From contig NZ_AP018365.1 in assembly GCF_016756395.1 (NCBI RefSeq), positions 1,054,001 through 1,118,000 of the forward strand: a stretch of 64,000 nt of DNA, read 5' to 3'. Below are positions 45,316 to 54,056 of this stretch, piece after piece (position 1 is the stretch's first letter; the number at the start of each line of letters is the position of its first letter). Below the pieces are notes generated by a model that searched no databases, had not been told where the DNA came from, and saw only the letters and a program-made list of their open reading frames with translations. The DNA is from Streptomyces sp. SN-593 (lineage in GTDB: Bacteria; Actinomycetota; Actinomycetes; Streptomycetales; Streptomycetaceae). The position numbers and the translations under genes were made by a program.

Positions 45316-45350
45316 GTGCGGGCCGGCCGCGGGGGGCGGCCGGCCCGCAC
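45316..45350. terminator. Bidirectional terminator between HxlR gene and leuA
   Basis: Perfect 15-bp stem GTGCGGGCCGGCCGC (45316-45330) with its complement (45336-45350), 5-nt G loop. It lies in the 87-bp gap between convergent genes. Confidence 0.85.
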
Positions 45351-45373
45351 AGGCTGTCGGCTCCGACCGGCCG

Positions 45374-47326
45374 TCACGAACGGTCGGCGCGGGCCCGGTT
45401 GACGGCCGACAGCACGGAGCGGACCGAGGCGGTCAGGACGGAGGTGTCCTGCCCGGCGCCCCACCAGCCGTCCTCGCCCGACCTGATGCGGACGTAGGCG
45501 ACCGCGGGGCTGTCGGGGCCGGGGCCGGTGGCGTGCTCGGCGTAGTGCTCGATGTGCACCGGGACCCCGGCGGTGGCGAGCGCCCCGGCCAGCGCGGACA
45601 GCGGCCCGTTGCCGGTGCCCGTGATCGTGCGACCGCCGCCGTCCCGGCCCCCGGCGCCGTCCCCCGGGCCGCGCAGGATGCCGGTGAACTCGTGCCGGCC
45701 CGGGGCGGCCTCGACCGCGCGCCAGCCGGTCAGCGTGAGCGGGCCGCGGTCGGCGGGCGCCAGGTAGGCGGCGTCGAACAGGTCCCACAGCGCCTTCGCG
45801 GTGATCTCCTCGCCGCTGTCGTCGGCCGCGGCCTGCACGATCCGGGAGAAGTCCGCGCGCAGGGCCGGCGGCAGGTCCAGGCCGTACCGGTCCTTGAGCA
45901 GGTAGGCGATCCCGCCCTTGCCCGACTGGCTGTTGACGCGGATCACCGCTTCGTAGTCGCGGCCGAGGTCGGCCGGGTCGATCGGCAGGTACGGCACGTC
46001 CCACGGCGCCCGGGCCGCCGGCACGCCCAACTCGGCGGCGCGGCGGGCGTGGTGCTCGAAGCCCTTCTTGATCGCGTCCTGGTGGGTGCCGGAGTAGGCG
46101 GTGTGCACCAGGTCGCCGACGTAGGGGTGGCGGCCGGGCACCGGCAGGCGGTTGCAGTGCTCGACGGTGGCGCGGATCGCGTCGATGTCGGAGAAGTCCA
46201 GCATCGGGTCGACGCCCTGGGTGTGCAGGTTCAGCGCGAGGGTGACCAGGTCCACGTTGCCGGTGCGCTCGCCGTTGCCGAACAGGCAGCCCTCGACGCG
46301 CTGCGCCCCGGCCAGCAGGGCGAGTTCGGCGCAGGCCACACCGGTGCCGCGGTCGTTGTGCGGGTGCACCGACAGGATCACCGCGTCCCGGCGGTCGAGG
46401 TGGCGGTGCATGTACTCGATCTGGTCGGCGTAGACGTTGGGCGTGGCGATCTCCACGGTGGCCGGCAGGTTGTGGACCACCGGCCGGTCCGGGGAGGCGT
46501 CCCACAGCGCGGTCAGGCCGTTGCACACCTCCAGGACGAAGTCGGGCTCGGTGAGGTTGAAGACCTCCGGCGAGAACTGGAAGCGCACGCCGGGCGCCCG
46601 GTCGGCGAGCCGGGCCATCAGGGTCGCCGCCTCCTCGACCAGTGACCGCAGCTCGGCCCGCTCCCGGCGGATCACGACCTCGCGCCAGACCGGCGCGGTC
46701 GCGGTGTACAGGTGCACCACCGCGCGCGGCAGGCCGGCGATCGAGGCGAAGGTGCGCTCGATCAGGTCGGCCCGGGCCGCGGTGAAGACCACCGCGGTCA
46801 CGTCGTCGGGCACCGCGCCGGAGTCGGCGAGGTGGCGGACGAAGTCGAAGTCGGCGCGGCTGGCCGAGGGGTAGCCGACCTCGATCTCCTTGAAGCCCAT
46901 GGCGACCTGGACGTCGAACATCCGGCGCTTGCGGGCGGGGTCCATCGGTTCGGCGAGTGCCTGGTTGCCGTCCCGCAGGTCCACCGGGACCCACAGCGGC
47001 GCCCGCTCGATCTGCCGGGAGGGCCACTGCCGGCCCTCGGGATTCGTCCGTACCTCGACGCGCTCCCGCGCCGGGCGGTAGCGGTGGAAGGGCATCGCGC
47101 TGCCGCGCTGCGGGTTCCACCAGGGGGCGCCGGCGGGGACCGGGCCGGCCGGGGTGCGCAGGGCGGGTGCGGCCGCGGGTACGGCCATGGCCGCGGACGC
47201 GGTCATGGCGCCGGGCGCGGCGGGGCCGGTTCCGTCGCCGGCGGAGGTGTCGGCAGATCGGGGCGCGGGGTGCGGGTCGCCCGGGCGGGCGCCGCCGCGC
47301 GGGTGGTCTGCGGAGTGCGTGGTCAT
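45374..47326 (-). CDS. leuA: 2-Isopropylmalate synthase
   Basis: The 650-aa protein is a LeuA of the type found in actinobacteria: catalytic barrel with [15 protein letters not shown] (metal/substrate Asp-Arg-Asp), the His pair in [10 protein letters not shown], and [12 protein letters not shown], followed by a C-terminal regulatory (LeuA dimer) domain that binds leucine. It condenses acetyl-CoA with 2-oxoisovalerate, the first step of leucine synthesis. The N-terminal 75 residues are an Ala/Pro-rich extension; a later ATG could be the true start. Upstream lies a leader peptide with three Leu codons and strong hairpins, so it is probably controlled by attenuation and by leucine feedback. Confidence 0.96.
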   Translation of the reverse strand: MTTHSADHPRGGARPGDPHPAPRSADTSAGDGTGPAAPGAMTASAAMAVPAAAPALRTPAGPVPAGAPWWNPQRGSAMPFHRYRPARERVEVRTNPEGRQWPSRQIERAPLWVPVDLRDGNQALAEPMDPARKRRMFDVQVAMGFKEIEVGYPSASRADFDFVRHLADSGAVPDDVTAVVFTAARADLIERTFASIAGLPRAVVHLYTATAPVWREVVIRRERAELRSLVEEAATLMARLADRAPGVRFQFSPEVFNLTEPDFVLEVCNGLTALWDASPDRPVVHNLPATVEIATPNVYADQIEYMHRHLDRRDAVILSVHPHNDRGTGVACAELALLAGAQRVEGCLFGNGERTGNVDLVTLALNLHTQGVDPMLDFSDIDAIRATVEHCNRLPVPGRHPYVGDLVHTAYSGTHQDAIKKGFEHHARRAAELGVPAARAPWDVPYLPIDPADLGRDYEAVIRVNSQSGKGGIAYLLKDRYGLDLPPALRADFSRIVQAAADDSGEEITAKALWDLFDAAYLAPADRGPLTLTGWRAVEAAPGRHEFTGILRGPGDGAGGRDGGGRTITGTGNGPLSALAGALATAGVPVHIEHYAEHATGPGPDSPAVAYVRIRSGEDGWWGAGQDTSVLTASVRSVLSAVNRARADRS

Positions 47327-47339
47327 GGTGGGGCCGTTC

Positions 47340-47399
47340 CGTTCGTGGTCGCCGGTGTTCGACCGGCAGCACCGAACCCCGCGGCGGGGTGCCGGTCCC
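47340..47399 (-). promoter_or_regulatory. leuA attenuator hairpins
   Basis: Between the leader-peptide stop and leuA, GACCGGCA (47390-47397) pairs with TGCCGGTC (47371-47378), around an inner ACCCCG-CGG-CGGGGT hairpin. Further CCGGTGTTCGACCGG-type pairings downstream could form the alternative fold. The order leader peptide, then mutually exclusive hairpins, then leuA, matches ribosome-mediated attenuation as known for leuA in Streptomyces. Confidence 0.65.
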
Positions 47400-47444
47400 T
47401 CAGGCCCCGCCGCGGCGGCCGAGGAGAAGGCTCCGCTGCGTCAT
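47400..47444 (-). CDS. leuA leader peptide (LLL)
   Basis: A 14-codon open frame, [14 protein letters not shown], has three successive Leu codons (CTT CTC CTC) at positions 6-8. It begins 7 nt after a -10-like TAGGGT, so the mRNA is probably leaderless and the peptide ATG is at or next to the 5' end. Stalling of ribosomes at the Leu codons when leucine is short would favour antitermination into leuA. It lies 73 nt before the leuA ATG. Confidence 0.82.
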   Translation of the reverse strand: MTQRSLLLGRRGGA

Positions 47445-47451
47445 GGGCGCC

Positions 47452-47481
47452 ACCCTAGCCACCTCTCAGGTCCTCAGACAA
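47452..47481 (-). promoter_or_regulatory. leuA promoter
   Basis: On the minus strand TTGTCT (47476-47481) and TAGGGT (47452-47457) are 18 nt apart, a sound vegetative-type promoter. Transcription would start at about the leader-peptide ATG. Confidence 0.65.
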
Positions 47482-47548
47482 GCTGAGCGGTCGCGGCAGC
47501 CGATAGAGTCGGCGCACACGAGGGCGGACGACGAGGTGGGAGACGGCG

Positions 47549-48664
47549 ATGACGCTCGGTTCGCTGCGGCCCAGCCCGCTGGTGGAGCAGGCCGCGGAGC
47601 GGTTGCGGGAGCAGATCACCGGCGGGCAGTGGCCGGTCGGCACGAAGCTGCCCGGCGAGACCACGCTCGCCACGCTGCTGGGCGTGGGCCGCTCGACCGT
47701 GCGCGAGGCGCTGCGGGCGCTGGCCGGGGCGGGGATGGTGCGGACCCGCCAGGGCGCGGGCGTCTTCGTCATCGCCGACCGTCCGGTGCAGGACTGGCCG
47801 GCGAGGCTGCGGCGGGCCGCCCTGGCCGACGTGTACGAGGTGCGGGTGCTGATGGAGGTCCAGGCGGCCCGGCTGGCGGCGGCCCGGCGCACCCCCGAGG
47901 ACGTGGCGGCGCTGCGCGCGGCGCTCGCGGCGCGGACGGTGGCCGCGACGGCGGCGGGCCTGCGCGGGGCGCGCCCCGCAGGCGAGGTCCCGGGCCCGGC
48001 CGCGGCCGGCGGATCGGCACCCCCCGCCGCCGGCGGCCTCCAGGCCCCGACCCCGAGCGGACGCTCGGCGCCCTCGTCCGCCTCCGACGTCCCCGGCCCG
48101 GCCGCGGCCGACGTCCCGGCGCCGTCCGCCGCCGGCCTTCCCGGTCCCGCCGCCGCCGGCCTTCCCGGTCCCGCCGGCGGCCTCCCGGCCCCCGCGCCCG
48201 GGGGCGCCGCGGGGCGCTCGGCGGCGGAAGGCGGCGCCGCCCCCACCGCGGTCGTCCGCTCCCGGGCCGGCGAGGACGCCGGAGTCCTGGGGCCCCGCGA
48301 CGTCTCCGGCCTCCGCGCGGAGCGCGCGCACGGCGGCACGGCCTCCGCCGCCGCCCGGGCCGCCTTCGTCGACGCGGACATCGCGCTGCACACCGCCGTC
48401 GTCGCCGCCGCGTACAACCCGGTGCTCACCGACCTGTTCGCCGAGTTCACACCGGTGCTCCGGGAGAACGTGCTCGCGCTGCTGGACCTGATGGACGTGC
48501 GCACCCACGACGAGGAGCACGGCGAGGCCGCCCACGCCGCCCTGGTGGAGGCGATCGCCGAAGGGGACGCCGACCTCGCCGCGCGCGTGCTGCGCGACGA
48601 ACTTGCCACCACCCAGGCCCACTTGGCGGACCGCCACGCACCGGTCGGGGACGAACCGTCGTGA
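47549..48664 (+). CDS. GntR/FadR-type regulator with low-complexity insert in the FCD domain
   Basis: The 371-aa protein has a GntR winged helix (residues 8-75; KLPGETTLATLLGVGRSTVREALRAL), then the FCD effector domain. The FCD is split by about 130 residues (about 138-266) of Pro/Ala/Gly with PGPAAAG-like repeats, after which FCD helices resume with metal-ligand-like Asp/His (VDADIALHTAVV, then EEHGEAAHAALVEAI). Without the insert the length (about 240) is normal for the family. ATG at 47549 follows GAGGTGGGAGA. Its stop overlaps the start of an AlkB-like gene by GTGA. It is divergent from leuA, about 100 bp away. The ligand is unknown. Confidence 0.88.
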   Translation: MTLGSLRPSPLVEQAAERLREQITGGQWPVGTKLPGETTLATLLGVGRSTVREALRALAGAGMVRTRQGAGVFVIADRPVQDWPARLRRAALADVYEVRVLMEVQAARLAAARRTPEDVAALRAALAARTVAATAAGLRGARPAGEVPGPAAAGGSAPPAAGGLQAPTPSGRSAPSSASDVPGPAAADVPAPSAAGLPGPAAAGLPGPAGGLPAPAPGGAAGRSAAEGGAAPTAVVRSRAGEDAGVLGPRDVSGLRAERAHGGTASAAARAAFVDADIALHTAVVAAAYNPVLTDLFAEFTPVLRENVLALLDLMDVRTHDEEHGEAAHAALVEAIAEGDADLAARVLRDELATTQAHLADRHAPVGDEPS

Positions 48665-49320
48665 ACGCGCTGCTTCCGCGCCCCCGCAGCAGCCCCGCGC
48701 CCGGCGCGGTCCACGTGCCCGGCTGGCTCGACCTGGACCGGCAGCGCGAACTGGTCGCCGCCTGCCGGGAGTGGGCGAGGGGGCCGGTCCCGATGCGGCA
48801 CACCCGGCTGCCGCGCGGCGGTGTGATGTCCGTGCAAAGCGTCTGCGTCGGCTGGCACTGGCGCCCGTACTCCTACTCGCGCACCGCGCTCGACGTGAAC
48901 GGCGCGCGGGTCGCCGACTTCCCCTCCTGGCTGGCGGAGTTGGGCCGCGCGGCCGTCGCCGACGCCTACCGGGACCCGGCGGCCAGCGCCGCGTACGCGC
49001 CCGACACCGCGCTGGTCAACTTCTACGGCGCGGACGCCGTGATGGGCATGCACCAGGACCGGGACGAGCGCAGCGACGCGCCGGTGGTTTCCCTGAGCAT
49101 CGGCGACACCTGCGTCTTCCGCTTCGGCAACACCCGTACCCGCACGAAGCCGTACACCGACGTGGAGCTGGAGTCCGGGGACCTCTTCGTCTTCGGCGGG
49201 GCGTCGCGCCACGCCTACCACGGCGTTCCCCGGGTCCGTCCCCGCACCGGCGACCCCGCGACCGGCCTGGCCGCCGGCCGGCTCAACCTCACGCTGCGCA
49301 CGACCGGCCTGCCGGGCTGA
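48661..49320 (+). CDS. AlkB-like 2-oxoglutarate/Fe(II) dioxygenase
   Basis: The 219-aa protein follows the bacterial AlkB pattern: substrate lid region, VNFYGADAVMGMHQDRDERS with the HxD iron ligands, second His in RHAYHGV, and RLNLTLR with the 2-oxoglutarate-binding Arg. AlkB proteins oxidatively demethylate 1-methyladenine and 3-methylcytosine in DNA or RNA. GTG at 48661 overlaps the GntR regulator stop, so the two are coupled; that pairing is found in other Streptomyces and suggests regulated repair. Length is normal. Confidence 0.93.
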   Translation: MNALLPRPRSSPAPGAVHVPGWLDLDRQRELVAACREWARGPVPMRHTRLPRGGVMSVQSVCVGWHWRPYSYSRTALDVNGARVADFPSWLAELGRAAVADAYRDPAASAAYAPDTALVNFYGADAVMGMHQDRDERSDAPVVSLSIGDTCVFRFGNTRTRTKPYTDVELESGDLFVFGGASRHAYHGVPRVRPRTGDPATGLAAGRLNLTLRTTGLPG

Positions 49321-49405
49321 TCCCCCCGGGCCCCGCGCCGGGCGCGCCGGGCGCGGAGGGACGCGTGGGGGTCCGGCGGGAAGGGCCGACACCCGGCACA
49401 GGGCC

Positions 49406-49424
49406 ATCGGTTAGGCTTACCTAA
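49406..49424. promoter_or_regulatory. Iron box (DmdR/IdeR-type operator)
   Basis: The 19-mer at 49406-49424 matches the DmdR/IdeR consensus TTAGGTTAGGCTAACCTAA at 16 of 19 positions, with core TTAGGCTTACCTAA at 49411-49424. It lies 59 bp before the siderophore-interacting protein gene, so iron-replete repression of that gene is expected. Confidence 0.88.
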
Positions 49425-49482
49425 GTACACGAGGACACGGAGAGCCGAGCGCGCGAGACAGCGCGAGGAAGCGGGCGCACCG

Positions 49483-50334
49483 ATGGCGGACCGACCGCAA
49501 CGCAGGACCCCCACCCCGAAGCGCGCGACCGTGGTGCGCGGCGAGAGGATCACCCCGCACATGGTCCGGGTGGTGCTCGCCGTGGACCCGGCCGCCGCCC
49601 TCGACATCGGGGAGTACACCGACCACTACGTGAAGCTGCTCTTCCCCGCCGAGGGCGAGACCTTCCCCGAGCCGCTGGACATCGAGGCGATCCGCCGCGA
49701 CCTGCCCCGCGAGCGCTGGCCGCGCACCCGGACGTACACCGTGCGGTCCTACGACGCGGCGACCCGCGAGATGACCGTGGACTTCGTGGTGCACGGCGAC
49801 GAGGGCGTCGCCGGGCCGTGGGCGGCCGCGGCCAAGCCCGGCGAGGTGCTGTACTTCATGGGCCCGGGCGGCGCCTACGCCCCGGACCCGGCCGCCGACT
49901 GGCACCTGCTGGTCGGCGACGAGAGCGCGCTGCCCGCCGTCGCCGCCGCGCTCGACCGGCTGCCGGCCGACGCGACCGCGAGGGTCTTCGTCGAGGTCGC
50001 CGGCCCCGAGGAGCAGCAGGAGGTGCAGGCCGGCCCCGGCGTCGAGGTGGTGTGGCTGCACCGCGGGAGCGGGCAGGTCGGCGCCGCGCTGGTCGACGCC
50101 GTCACCGGACTCGACTTCCCGGCCGGCCGTGTGCACGCCTTCGTGCACGGCGAGGCGACGTTCGTCCGCGAGTTGCGGCGCCACCTGCGCCTGGACCGCG
50201 GCATCGGGCGGGAGGACCTGTCGATCTCCGGGTACTGGCGCCGCGGCAAGGACGAGGACGGCTGGCAGTCCTCCAAGCGCGAGTGGAACGCGGAGATCGA
50301 GCGCGAGCAGGAAGGCGCTCCCGCGGCCTCCTGA
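49483..50334 (+). CDS. Siderophore-interacting protein (flavin ferric reductase)
   Basis: The 283-aa protein has the SIP layout: an FAD-binding barrel with RTRTYTVRSYD (RxYTxR), HGDEGVAGPW, then a NAD(P)H-binding half (HLLVGDESALPAVAAALDRLP, VHAFVHGEATFVRELRRHL, ISGYWRRGKDEDGW). Such proteins reduce Fe(III)-siderophores in the cytoplasm to release iron. The iron box upstream fits. The ATG at 49483 has a poor ribosome binding site (GAGGAAG 12 nt away). It ends before a hairpin shared with the convergent reductase gene. Confidence 0.95.
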   Translation: MADRPQRRTPTPKRATVVRGERITPHMVRVVLAVDPAAALDIGEYTDHYVKLLFPAEGETFPEPLDIEAIRRDLPRERWPRTRTYTVRSYDAATREMTVDFVVHGDEGVAGPWAAAAKPGEVLYFMGPGGAYAPDPAADWHLLVGDESALPAVAAALDRLPADATARVFVEVAGPEEQQEVQAGPGVEVVWLHRGSGQVGAALVDAVTGLDFPAGRVHAFVHGEATFVRELRRHLRLDRGIGREDLSISGYWRRGKDEDGWQSSKREWNAEIEREQEGAPAAS

Positions 50335-50405
50335 CCCGTCCCGCCGACCGCGACGACCTGCGGGACGCCCCACCCGACGACCACCTCGGGCGGCGCCCAC
50401 GGCGA

Positions 50406-50442
50406 CGGCCCTGCCCCGGCACCGGCGTGCCCGGCAGGGCCG
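50406..50442. terminator. Terminator between SIP and ferredoxin reductase
   Basis: CGGCCCTGCC (50406-50415) pairs with GGCAGGGCCG (50433-50442), with an inner GC-rich loop. It lies in a 142-bp convergent gap. Confidence 0.65.
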
Positions 50443-50476
50443 CGCTCGTTCGGCGGCCGCGCGGCGGACCCGCCCG

Positions 50477-51682
50477 TCACGGCACGGACAGGGCCTCCTC
50501 CCACGCGGTGCGGTCGGCCACCGCGGTCCGCCACCCGCGCAGGGTCCGCGGCGGTATGCCCGCACCCAGCACACCGGTCAGCCGCTCTCCGGTGCGGTAG
50601 GCGACGAGGAAGCGGCCGTCCGCGAGGTCGCCCTCGACCACCCGTGCCTGGCTGCTGCCGCGCAGCACGCCGTACGCCTGGAACTTCACGTCGTACTGGT
50701 CGGACCAGAAGTACGGGACCGGGGCGAAGGGCCTGGCCTCCCCCGGGTGCAGGAGGTTGCGGGCGGCGGCCATGCCCTGCTCGGCGGCGTTGGTGCGGTG
50801 CTCGATCCGCATCGGTGTGCCGAAGAGCGGGTTGGGCCAGCGCGCGACGTCCCCGGCGGCATAGACGCCGGGCGCGGCGGCGCAGTGCTCGTCGCACTCG
50901 ATCCCGTCCGCCACGCGCAGGCCGCTGCCCCGCAGCCATTCGGTGTTGGGGGTCGAGCCGATCGCCACGAGCACGTCGTCGGCCGGCAGCCGGGTGCCGT
51001 CCGCCAGCCGTACCCCGGTCACCCGGCCGTCCGCCGCCACGATCTCCGCGACCGCCGTCCCGGTCCTCAGGTCCACCCCGCGGTCGCGGTGCGTGCGCGC
51101 CAGGTGGGCGCCCACCTGCTGCCCGACCAGGTGGGCGAGGGGTACCGGGGCCGGCTCGACGACGGTCACGGCGGCGCCGAGCGTCAGGGCGGCGGCGGCC
51201 ACCTCGGTGCCGAGGAACCCCGCCCCCACCACGACCAGGCGCCGTCCGGGGCCCAGCCGCTCCCGCAGGGCGACGGCGTCCTCCAGGTCGCGCAGCACGT
51301 GGACCCCGTGGGTGCCGGCCGGCACCAGCCGCCGCGGGCGCACGCCGGTGGCCAGCACCAGGCCGTCGTAGGCGAGTTCGGCGCCGTCGGCGAGGGTGAC
51401 GCTGCGCGCGGCCACCGACAGGGCCGCGGCCGGCACACCCAGGCGCAGGTCCACGTCGAGCGCGTCCAGGTCGGCCTGCCCGCGCAGGGCGGTGCGCTCG
51501 ACCGGCCAACTGCCGCTGAGCACCTGCTTGGACAGCGGCGGCCGGTCGTACGGGAGGTGCTTCTCCGCGCCGACCAGGGTCAGGGAGCCGTCGTACCCGT
51601 CGCGGCGCAGGGTCTCGACCGCCGCCAGACCGGCGGCCGAGGCCCCGACGACCACCACCCGGCCGGGGTGGGCGCCCGTCAC
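50477..51682 (-). CDS. Ferredoxin reductase (FAD/NAD-dependent)
   Basis: The 401-aa protein has two dinucleotide-binding folds: FAD motif VVVGASAAGLAAVETLR near the N-terminus and NAD(P)H motif VVVGAGFLGTEVAAA in the middle, with GVYAAGDVARW near the end, as in BphA4/PuR-type P450 ferredoxin reductases. It moves electrons from NAD(P)H to the adjacent ferredoxin. GTG at 51682 overlaps the ferredoxin stop (GTGA). It is the third gene of the P450-ferredoxin-reductase operon. Confidence 0.93.
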   Translation of the reverse strand: MTGAHPGRVVVVGASAAGLAAVETLRRDGYDGSLTLVGAEKHLPYDRPPLSKQVLSGSWPVERTALRGQADLDALDVDLRLGVPAAALSVAARSVTLADGAELAYDGLVLATGVRPRRLVPAGTHGVHVLRDLEDAVALRERLGPGRRLVVVGAGFLGTEVAAAALTLGAAVTVVEPAPVPLAHLVGQQVGAHLARTHRDRGVDLRTGTAVAEIVAADGRVTGVRLADGTRLPADDVLVAIGSTPNTEWLRGSGLRVADGIECDEHCAAAPGVYAAGDVARWPNPLFGTPMRIEHRTNAAEQGMAAARNLLHPGEARPFAPVPYFWSDQYDVKFQAYGVLRGSSQARVVEGDLADGRFLVAYRTGERLTGVLGAGIPPRTLRGWRTAVADRTAWEEALSVP

Positions 51683-51885
51683 TCACTCACCAGCCGGATG
51701 GCCGCGGCGGGGCAGAGGGCGGCCGCCTCCTTCACGTCGTCGTGCCGGTCGGCGGCGGGCCGGTCGGTCAGGATCTCGACGATGCCGTCGTCGTCCTGGT
51801 CGAAGACGTCGGGCGCCGCCAGGACGCACTGCCCGGACGCCACGCACTTGGGCTGCTCCACCTCGACACGCATGTCGGCACTCAT
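51679..51885 (-). CDS. 3Fe-4S ferredoxin (P450 partner)
   Basis: The 68-aa protein has three cluster Cys: C-x5-C in KCVASGQC and a final CP in ALCPAAAI, with VFDQDDDG between, typical of [3Fe-4S] ferredoxins that serve bacterial P450s. ATG at 51885 has GCGAGG 5 nt before it. It lies 29 bp after the P450 stop and overlaps the reductase start, so the three proteins form a complete electron chain. Confidence 0.94.
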   Translation of the reverse strand: MSADMRVEVEQPKCVASGQCVLAAPDVFDQDDDGIVEILTDRPAADRHDDVKEAAALCPAAAIRLVSE

Positions 51886-51914
51886 GGGAACCTCGCTTTC
51901 GAAGGGGACCGCTG

Positions 51915-53156
51915 CTACCAGGTGACGGGGAGTTCGTACACGCCGTAGACCAACCCGTCGTGCTTGTACTCCAGTCGGTCGGCGTCCACGGCCAGCCGCA
52001 GGGTCGGGATCCGGGAGTACAGGGTGCTGTAGACGACCTGCAGCTCGACCCGGGCCAGCGGCTGGCCGAGGCACTGGTGGACGCCGTAGCCGAACGCGAC
52101 GTGGTGCCGGGCGTTGCGGGTGACGTCGAGCCGCTGCGGGTCGGGGAAGGCCCGCGGGTCGCGGTTGGCGACGTCGCCGGCCAGGATGACGCCGTCTCCG
52201 GCGCGGATCAGCCGGCCGTCGATCTCGATGTCCTCCAGGGCCACGCGGCGCCGCCCGGAGTGCGTGATGGTGAGGTAGCGCAGCAGTTCCTCCACCGCGC
52301 CCGCGACCACCTTCGGGTCGTCGGTGTCGCGCAGCAGGGCGAACTGGTCCGGGTGCTGGAGGAGCGCGACGGTGCCGAGCGCGATCATGTTCGCGGTCGT
52401 CTCGTGGCCGGCGCTGAGCAGCAGCACGCCCATCTGGGCGGCCTCGCGCCGCGTCATCTGCCCGGTGTCCACGCGCTGTCCGGCGAGCTTGGACAGCACG
52501 TCCTCGCCGGGCCGGGTCAGCTTGTCGCCCAGCAACTCGTCGAGGTAGTCGATGAGGGCGGTCTGCGCGGCGACGACCTCCTCCGTGGTGGAGGTGCGGC
52601 GGACGATGACCCGGGTGTTGCGCTGGAAGAAGTCGTGGTCGGCGTACGGCACGCCGAGCAGGTCGCAGATGACCAGGCTCGGCACCGGCGTCGCGAACGC
52701 CTCGACCAGGTCGACGGGTTTCGGACCGGCCAGGAGGCGGTCGATCAGGTCGTCGACGATGGCCTGCACGGCCGGGCGCAGGGCCTCGACGTTCCTGATC
52801 GCGAAGGGCCCGGTGACCATGCGCCGCAGCCGGGCGTGGTCGGGGTCGTCCATGGTGATGAAGGTCCGCCGGACCTGGTCGCTGACCCGGCCCGCCTCGC
52901 TGCGGTGCGGGTAGCCGGCGCGGGTGGTGTCGGAGCTGATCCGCGGGTCGCCGAGCAGGGCCCGCACCTGGTCGTAGCGGGTGACGATCCAGGGGGTGGT
53001 GCCGTCCCATATGCGCGCCCGGGCCAGGGGCTGTTCCTCCTCGTGCAGGGCCAGCAGCGCGGGCGGCGGGTCGAAGGGGCACCCGGTCGCGCGGGGCGCC
53101 GGGTATTCGAGGTCTTCGAGGTGTTCGGACGGTGCGACGGTCGAGGGCTCGGCCAT
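51915..53156 (-). CDS. Cytochrome P450 with own ferredoxin and reductase
   Basis: The 413-aa protein has I-helix SAGHETTAN, K-helix EELLRY (ExxR) and heme loop FGYGVHQCLGQ with the Cys ligand, of the CYP105-like soluble type. ATG at 53156 follows GAGGAGG with 5-nt spacing; the open frame begins 9 codons earlier. Ferredoxin and reductase genes follow in the same operon, and a TetR gene lies upstream in the same direction with a palindrome in the gap. It is probably a xenobiotic or secondary-metabolite hydroxylase; the substrate cannot be told. Confidence 0.94.
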   Translation of the reverse strand: MAEPSTVAPSEHLEDLEYPAPRATGCPFDPPPALLALHEEEQPLARARIWDGTTPWIVTRYDQVRALLGDPRISSDTTRAGYPHRSEAGRVSDQVRRTFITMDDPDHARLRRMVTGPFAIRNVEALRPAVQAIVDDLIDRLLAGPKPVDLVEAFATPVPSLVICDLLGVPYADHDFFQRNTRVIVRRTSTTEEVVAAQTALIDYLDELLGDKLTRPGEDVLSKLAGQRVDTGQMTRREAAQMGVLLLSAGHETTANMIALGTVALLQHPDQFALLRDTDDPKVVAGAVEELLRYLTITHSGRRRVALEDIEIDGRLIRAGDGVILAGDVANRDPRAFPDPQRLDVTRNARHHVAFGYGVHQCLGQPLARVELQVVYSTLYSRIPTLRLAVDADRLEYKHDGLVYGVYELPVTW

Positions 53157-53189
53157 ACGTGCCTCCTCGGCAGGAGCGGCCACCCAACA

Positions 53190-53218
53190 TCCCTAACGGC
53201 GTTAGGTGCCATGGCCAA
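53190..53218 (-). promoter_or_regulatory. P450 operon promoter with embedded palindrome
   Basis: On the minus strand TTGGCC (53213-53218) and TAGGGA (53190-53195) are 17 nt apart. A perfect palindrome CCTAAC-GGC-GTTAGG (53192-53206) covers the -10 and spacer, a typical place for repressor binding. The TetR protein encoded just upstream is the likely binder. Confidence 0.65.
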
Positions 53219-53267
53219 CGGTATCCACCCCGCGTGTCACATCAACACCACGCAGTCACCGCCGCCG

Positions 53268-53885
53268 CTATTCGGCCATCACGCGGTCGAACAGGTCGTC
53301 CGCCCGGCGCGCGATCCCCTCCCGGTCGGTCTCGAAGGGCAGCGCCATGGCGATGGCCACGATCCCGTGCAGCGCCGACCACAGCAGCAGCGCGTCCTTG
53401 CGGTCCCGCTCGGCGCACGGACGCGCGGTGCGGCAGGCGGCGACCGCGTCCTGCCAGGCGCCGTACAGCAGCCACACCGGGTGCTGCGGGGACTGCTCGC
53501 GCGGCGCCGTCACCCGCTCCAGGCCGAACATCAGCCGGTACCGGGTCGGGTTCTCCAGTGCGAAGCCGCAGTACCGCCGGGCCATGGCGCGCAGCGCGGG
53601 CAGCGGGCCGGCGCCCGCCTCCCGGTCCCAGGTGGCGCGCAGGTCGGCCAGCAGCGTCGCGTACGCCTCCTGCGTCACCGCCGCCACCAGGTCGGAACGG
53701 TCCTTGAAGTGCAGGTAGATGCTGGGCGCGGAGATCCCGACCTCCCGGGCGACCGCGCGCAGCGAGACCGCGTCCTCCCGGCCGGACGCCGCCAGCAGCC
53801 GCGCCGCCGCCGCCAGGATCTCCGCCTTCAGGACGGCGCCCTCCCCCCACTGGCTGGGCGTGCGCCGCTTGAACCCCTCCGCCAT
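53268..53885 (-). CDS. TetR-family regulator upstream of P450 operon
   Basis: The 205-aa protein has a TetR HTH (SLRAVAREVGISAPSIYLHFKDRSDLVAAV, about 41-70) and a C-terminal ligand domain of the WHG/TetR_C13 kind (LRAMARRYCGFALENPTRYRLMFG). ATG at 53885 has AAGGAG 5 nt before it. Transcribed like the P450 operon, with 111 bp between that hold the palindrome at 53192-53206. It probably represses the P450 set and responds to its substrate. Confidence 0.9.
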   Translation of the reverse strand: MAEGFKRRTPSQWGEGAVLKAEILAAAARLLAASGREDAVSLRAVAREVGISAPSIYLHFKDRSDLVAAVTQEAYATLLADLRATWDREAGAGPLPALRAMARRYCGFALENPTRYRLMFGLERVTAPREQSPQHPVWLLYGAWQDAVAACRTARPCAERDRKDALLLWSALHGIVAIAMALPFETDREGIARRADDLFDRVMAE

Positions 53886-54056
53886 CCCCACTCCTTCTGC
53901 CGCCTCCCGCCCTGTCGAAGCTGACCGGAATACCCCGCCCCGGCACCCCGCCCCCTTGCGCCGCGCCCGGGACCGACCGTAGGGGCCCGCGCGGGCGGCC
54001 CGCCCGCCTTCGGACGCCCAACCCGGACGCCCACCCGGCACGCCGCCGGACCGGCC

